This document shows positions 61,688-64,000 of a DNA stretch of 64,000 bases, in pieces. Numbering within the stretch: position 1 is the stretch's first letter; the number at the start of each line of letters is the position of its first letter. Origin of the DNA: Prevotella falsenii DSM 22864 = JCM 15124 (GTDB lineage: Bacteria > Bacteroidota > Bacteroidia > Bacteroidales > Bacteroidaceae). Location of the stretch: contig NZ_BAJY01000002.1 of the NCBI RefSeq assembly GCF_000613945.1, positions 1-64,000 on the forward strand, given 5' to 3'. A program made the position numbers and the translations under genes. Under the pieces are notes generated by a model. The model searched no databases, was not told the origin of the DNA, and was given only the letters and a program-made list of their open reading frames with translations.

Positions 61688-64000
61688 TTAGTATTCTTTC
61701 AACTTCTCTACAAGGTACTTTCCCGTTAAGCTGTTCTTATTGTCGGCTACTTCTTCGGGGGTGCCAAATGCAACGAGCTTGCCGCCATTATCGCCTCCGT
61801 CGGGTCCGATGTCGAGAATGTAGTCTGCACACTTTATTACATCAAGGTTGTGTTCAATAACAAGCACCGAATGTCCCTTTGCTATAAGTGCATCAAAGGC
61901 TTTCAGCAAGCGTTTTATATCGTGGAAATGCAAACCTGTTGTTGGCTCGTCGAAAATGAACAACGATGGTTCTTGCCGTTCCTTTCCTATAAAATAAGCA
62001 AGTTTTACACGTTGATTTTCGCCACCCGAAAGTGTAGAAGAACTTTGCCCCAATTTAATATAGCCCAACCCGACGTCTTCCAATGGTTGCAAGCGAGTAA
62101 CGATTGTTTTCTGCTTATTGGCGGTAAAGAACTGTATTGCTTCGGAAACCGTCATATCCAACACGTCGTTAATGTTCTTCCCTGCAAAGGTAACGTCAAG
62201 TATTTCTCGCTTAAAGCGTTTGCCATGACATTCTTCACATTCCAAAACCAAGTCTGCCATAAACTGCATTTCGATGGTTATAACACCCGCACCCTTGCAC
62301 TCTTCGCATCGTCCGCCATCTGCATTGAACGAGAAGAACTGGGGCGAATAGCCCATTTGCTTCGAAAGTTGCTGTTCAGAAAAGAGCTTTCTTATTTCGT
62401 CGTATGCCTTCACGTAGGTTGCAGGATTGGAACGCGAACTCTTCCCAATCGGGTTCTGGTCTACAAATTCTACGTGCTCTATCTGCTCGAAATCGCCTGT
62501 AAGGGAAGTATATTCACCGGGCAAATCGGATACTTCATCGAGATGACGCTTCAATGCAGGATAGAGTGTTCCCTTTATAAGCGACGACTTTCCGCTTCCA
62601 CTGACACCCGTTACGACCGTAAAGACGTTAAGCGGTATTTTGGCATCTAATCCTTTCAGGTTGTTCATTCGGCAACCTTTTATTTCTACAGAAAGATTCC
62701 AAGGGCGGCGACTCTGCGGCACTTCAATGGTTTCTGCGGCGGTAAGATACTTTATTGTGTACGAGTCGGGGTGAAATGCCAACAAGTCAGCTTTGTTTGC
62801 ATCGTTTATTTCGGGCACGATACCATTATATACTATATGTCCGCCCAATCGCCCTGCATCGGGACCGACATCGATAAGATAGTCTGCCGAACGTATTATC
62901 TCTTCGTCGTGTTCCACTACAATTACAGTATTTCCGATGGCTTGCAGCTCTTTCAGAACGTGAATAAGACGGTCGGTGTCGCGACTATGCAGCCCGATGC
63001 TTGGTTCGTCCAAGATGTAAAGCGAACCTACCAACGACGAACCTAACGATGTTGTAAGATTGATGCGCTGACTTTCGCCGCCACTGAGACTGTTTGATTG
63101 GCGATTTAGTGTAAGATAGCCAAGTCCGACATCCAAAAGAAACTGAATACGGTTGGTTATTTCCAACATCAAACGTTTACTAATGTTTCTTTCTTGCTCC
63201 GTCAGTTCTATATTGTCGAACCATTCTTTCAGGTTTATAATCGGCATTTCCACCAAGTCGGTAATGGCTTTTCCGGCTATTTTCACCCATGTTGCCTCCT
63301 TTTTCAATCGCCGTCCATGGCAATCGGGGCAGATAGTCTTGCCTCTATATCGGCTCAATAGGACACGATACTGTATTTTATATTGGTTGTCTTTCACCAT
63401 TTGGAAGAAAGAATCAATACAGATACGGTCGGAAAGCGGATTGACGGCTTCACTTGGCAGTCCGTGCCACAGCTGGTCTTTCTCTGTTTGCGACAATTCA
63501 AAATACGGTTTGAAGATGGGGAAATTATCTTTTGCAGCCCGACGGCAGAACTCATCGTTCCATACTTTCATCTTTTCGCCGTGCCAACATTGCACACAAC
63601 CCTCGTAAACAGAAAGCGAACTGTTTGGTATTACCAAACGTTCGTCGATGCCCATAATACGCCCAAACCCTTCGCAAGTAGGACAAGCACCCAACGGCGA
63701 GTTGAACGAAAACATATTGTCGTTAGGGTCTTCAAACTTAATACCATCAGCCTCAAAGCGTGTAGAAAAGTCGTAAGAGAGTTTCGATGGGAAGAACATC
63801 AGCCTCAACATGCCATCGCCCTCAAAGAAAGCCGTTTCGCAAGAGTCGGTAAGGCGTGATATTGTTTCCTTGCTATCATCGACCGAAAGACGGTCGATAA
63901 CAAGATAAATGTTCTCTACTTCTTCCATGCTCTTCTCGTCGTGCGCTTCTATCCAATCTTCAATGCGCACAATCTCGCCATCTGCATAAATGCGCGCATA
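61688..64000 (-). CDS. Second UvrA-like excinuclease subunit A, 5' end outside the window
   Basis: The frame is open to the right edge, so the N-terminus, including the first Walker A motif, is not seen. About 770 residues are present. A CPTCEGFG zinc site, SLSGGESQRINLT and TLSGGENQRVKLA signatures, Walker A GVSGSGKSS of the second module, and CEECKGAG with CECHG-type cysteines (CEECHGKR) are all there. It is divergent from the uvrA at 33.5 kb, for example INLTTSLGSSLVGSLYILDE. This suggests the UvrA2-type paralogue, often implicated in tolerance to DNA-binding drugs; that role is inference. Confidence 0.9.
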   Translation of the reverse strand, partial: YARIYADGEIVRIEDWIEAHDEKSMEEVENIYLVIDRLSVDDSKETISRLTDSCETAFFEGDGMLRLMFFPSKLSYDFSTRFEADGIKFEDPNDNMFSFNSPLGACPTCEGFGRIMGIDERLVIPNSSLSVYEGCVQCWHGEKMKVWNDEFCRRAAKDNFPIFKPYFELSQTEKDQLWHGLPSEAVNPLSDRICIDSFFQMVKDNQYKIQYRVLLSRYRGKTICPDCHGRRLKKEATWVKIAGKAITDLVEMPIINLKEWFDNIELTEQERNISKRLMLEITNRIQFLLDVGLGYLTLNRQSNSLSGGESQRINLTTSLGSSLVGSLYILDEPSIGLHSRDTDRLIHVLKELQAIGNTVIVVEHDEEIIRSADYLIDVGPDAGRLGGHIVYNGIVPEINDANKADLLAFHPDSYTIKYLTAAETIEVPQSRRPWNLSVEIKGCRMNNLKGLDAKIPLNVFTVVTGVSGSGKSSLIKGTLYPALKRHLDEVSDLPGEYTSLTGDFEQIEHVEFVDQNPIGKSSRSNPATYVKAYDEIRKLFSEQQLSKQMGYSPQFFSFNADGGRCEECKGAGVITIEMQFMADLVLECEECHGKRFKREILDVTFAGKNINDVLDMTVSEAIQFFTANKQKTIVTRLQPLEDVGLGYIKLGQSSSTLSGGENQRVKLAYFIGKERQEPSLFIFDEPTTGLHFHDIKRLLKAFDALIAKGHSVLVIEHNLDVIKCADYILDIGPDGGDNGGKLVAFGTPEEVADNKNSLTGKYLVEKLKEY

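Overview
The window looks like chromosome from an indole-forming Bacteroidales bacterium of the Prevotella type, perhaps close to P. intermedia. This is inferred from gene content and signals, not from any database search. The supporting signs are a Bacteroides-group tryptophanase, Bacteroidetes promoters (TTG or TTTG, about 20 bp, TAnnTTTG), few Shine-Dalgarno sites, several proteins with type IX secretion (T9SS) C-terminal signals, a sphingolipid-type serine palmitoyltransferase and a split glycine decarboxylase. I see no tRNA, rRNA, CRISPR array, prophage or transposase.

Layout. 0-8 kb: tnaA, then gcvT-gcvH-gcvPA-gcvPB-lpdA, which encodes every protein of the glycine cleavage system. 7.9-8.2 kb: a promoter-to-terminator unit that folds like 6S RNA, followed by ribE. 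9.5-15.8 kb: aspS, two small winged-helix or unknown genes, GDP-mannose genes (manC and a frameshifted gmd) and a secreted phytase-like esterase. 15.8-19.5 kb (minus): glnS, a TPR protein and a small sigma-70 factor. 19.7 kb: a possible sRNA. 20-28 kb: accessory genes, namely a T9SS cargo, a small Cys-rich protein, flavin reductase, exported nitroreductase, two MBL-fold hydrolases, a hipB-like gene beside a gutted hipA, a small membrane protein, an AlkZ-like protein and a cupin. 28-33 kb (minus): LysM protein, outer-membrane barrel and POT transporter. 32.7-42.3 kb: T9SS type B protein, uvrA, Sua5, ClC channel, fmt and a WbpM-like epimerase. 42.6-45.7 kb: trmN6, a lipid kinase and serine palmitoyltransferase. 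46.6-53.3 kb (minus): fur-purA-hisS and AraC regulator-M49 peptidase-AlkD-like. 53.9-61.2 kb: a membrane TPR-AraC regulator and two large T9SS cargo genes. The right edge holds part of a second uvrA.

The most unusual content lies between genes. A family of roughly 200-bp elements (seven full copies, two partial) has conserved ends around an array of 22-bp degenerate bricks. Two further arrays, at 28.6 kb and 42.5 kb, have unrelated sequence but the same 22-bp period. A 142-bp element with terminal inverted repeats occurs in two complete copies and one partial copy. Second, ten otherwise conserved genes are broken by small indels, nearly all explained by loss of one base from a short run. That density in housekeeping genes suggests sequence error at least as much as real decay.
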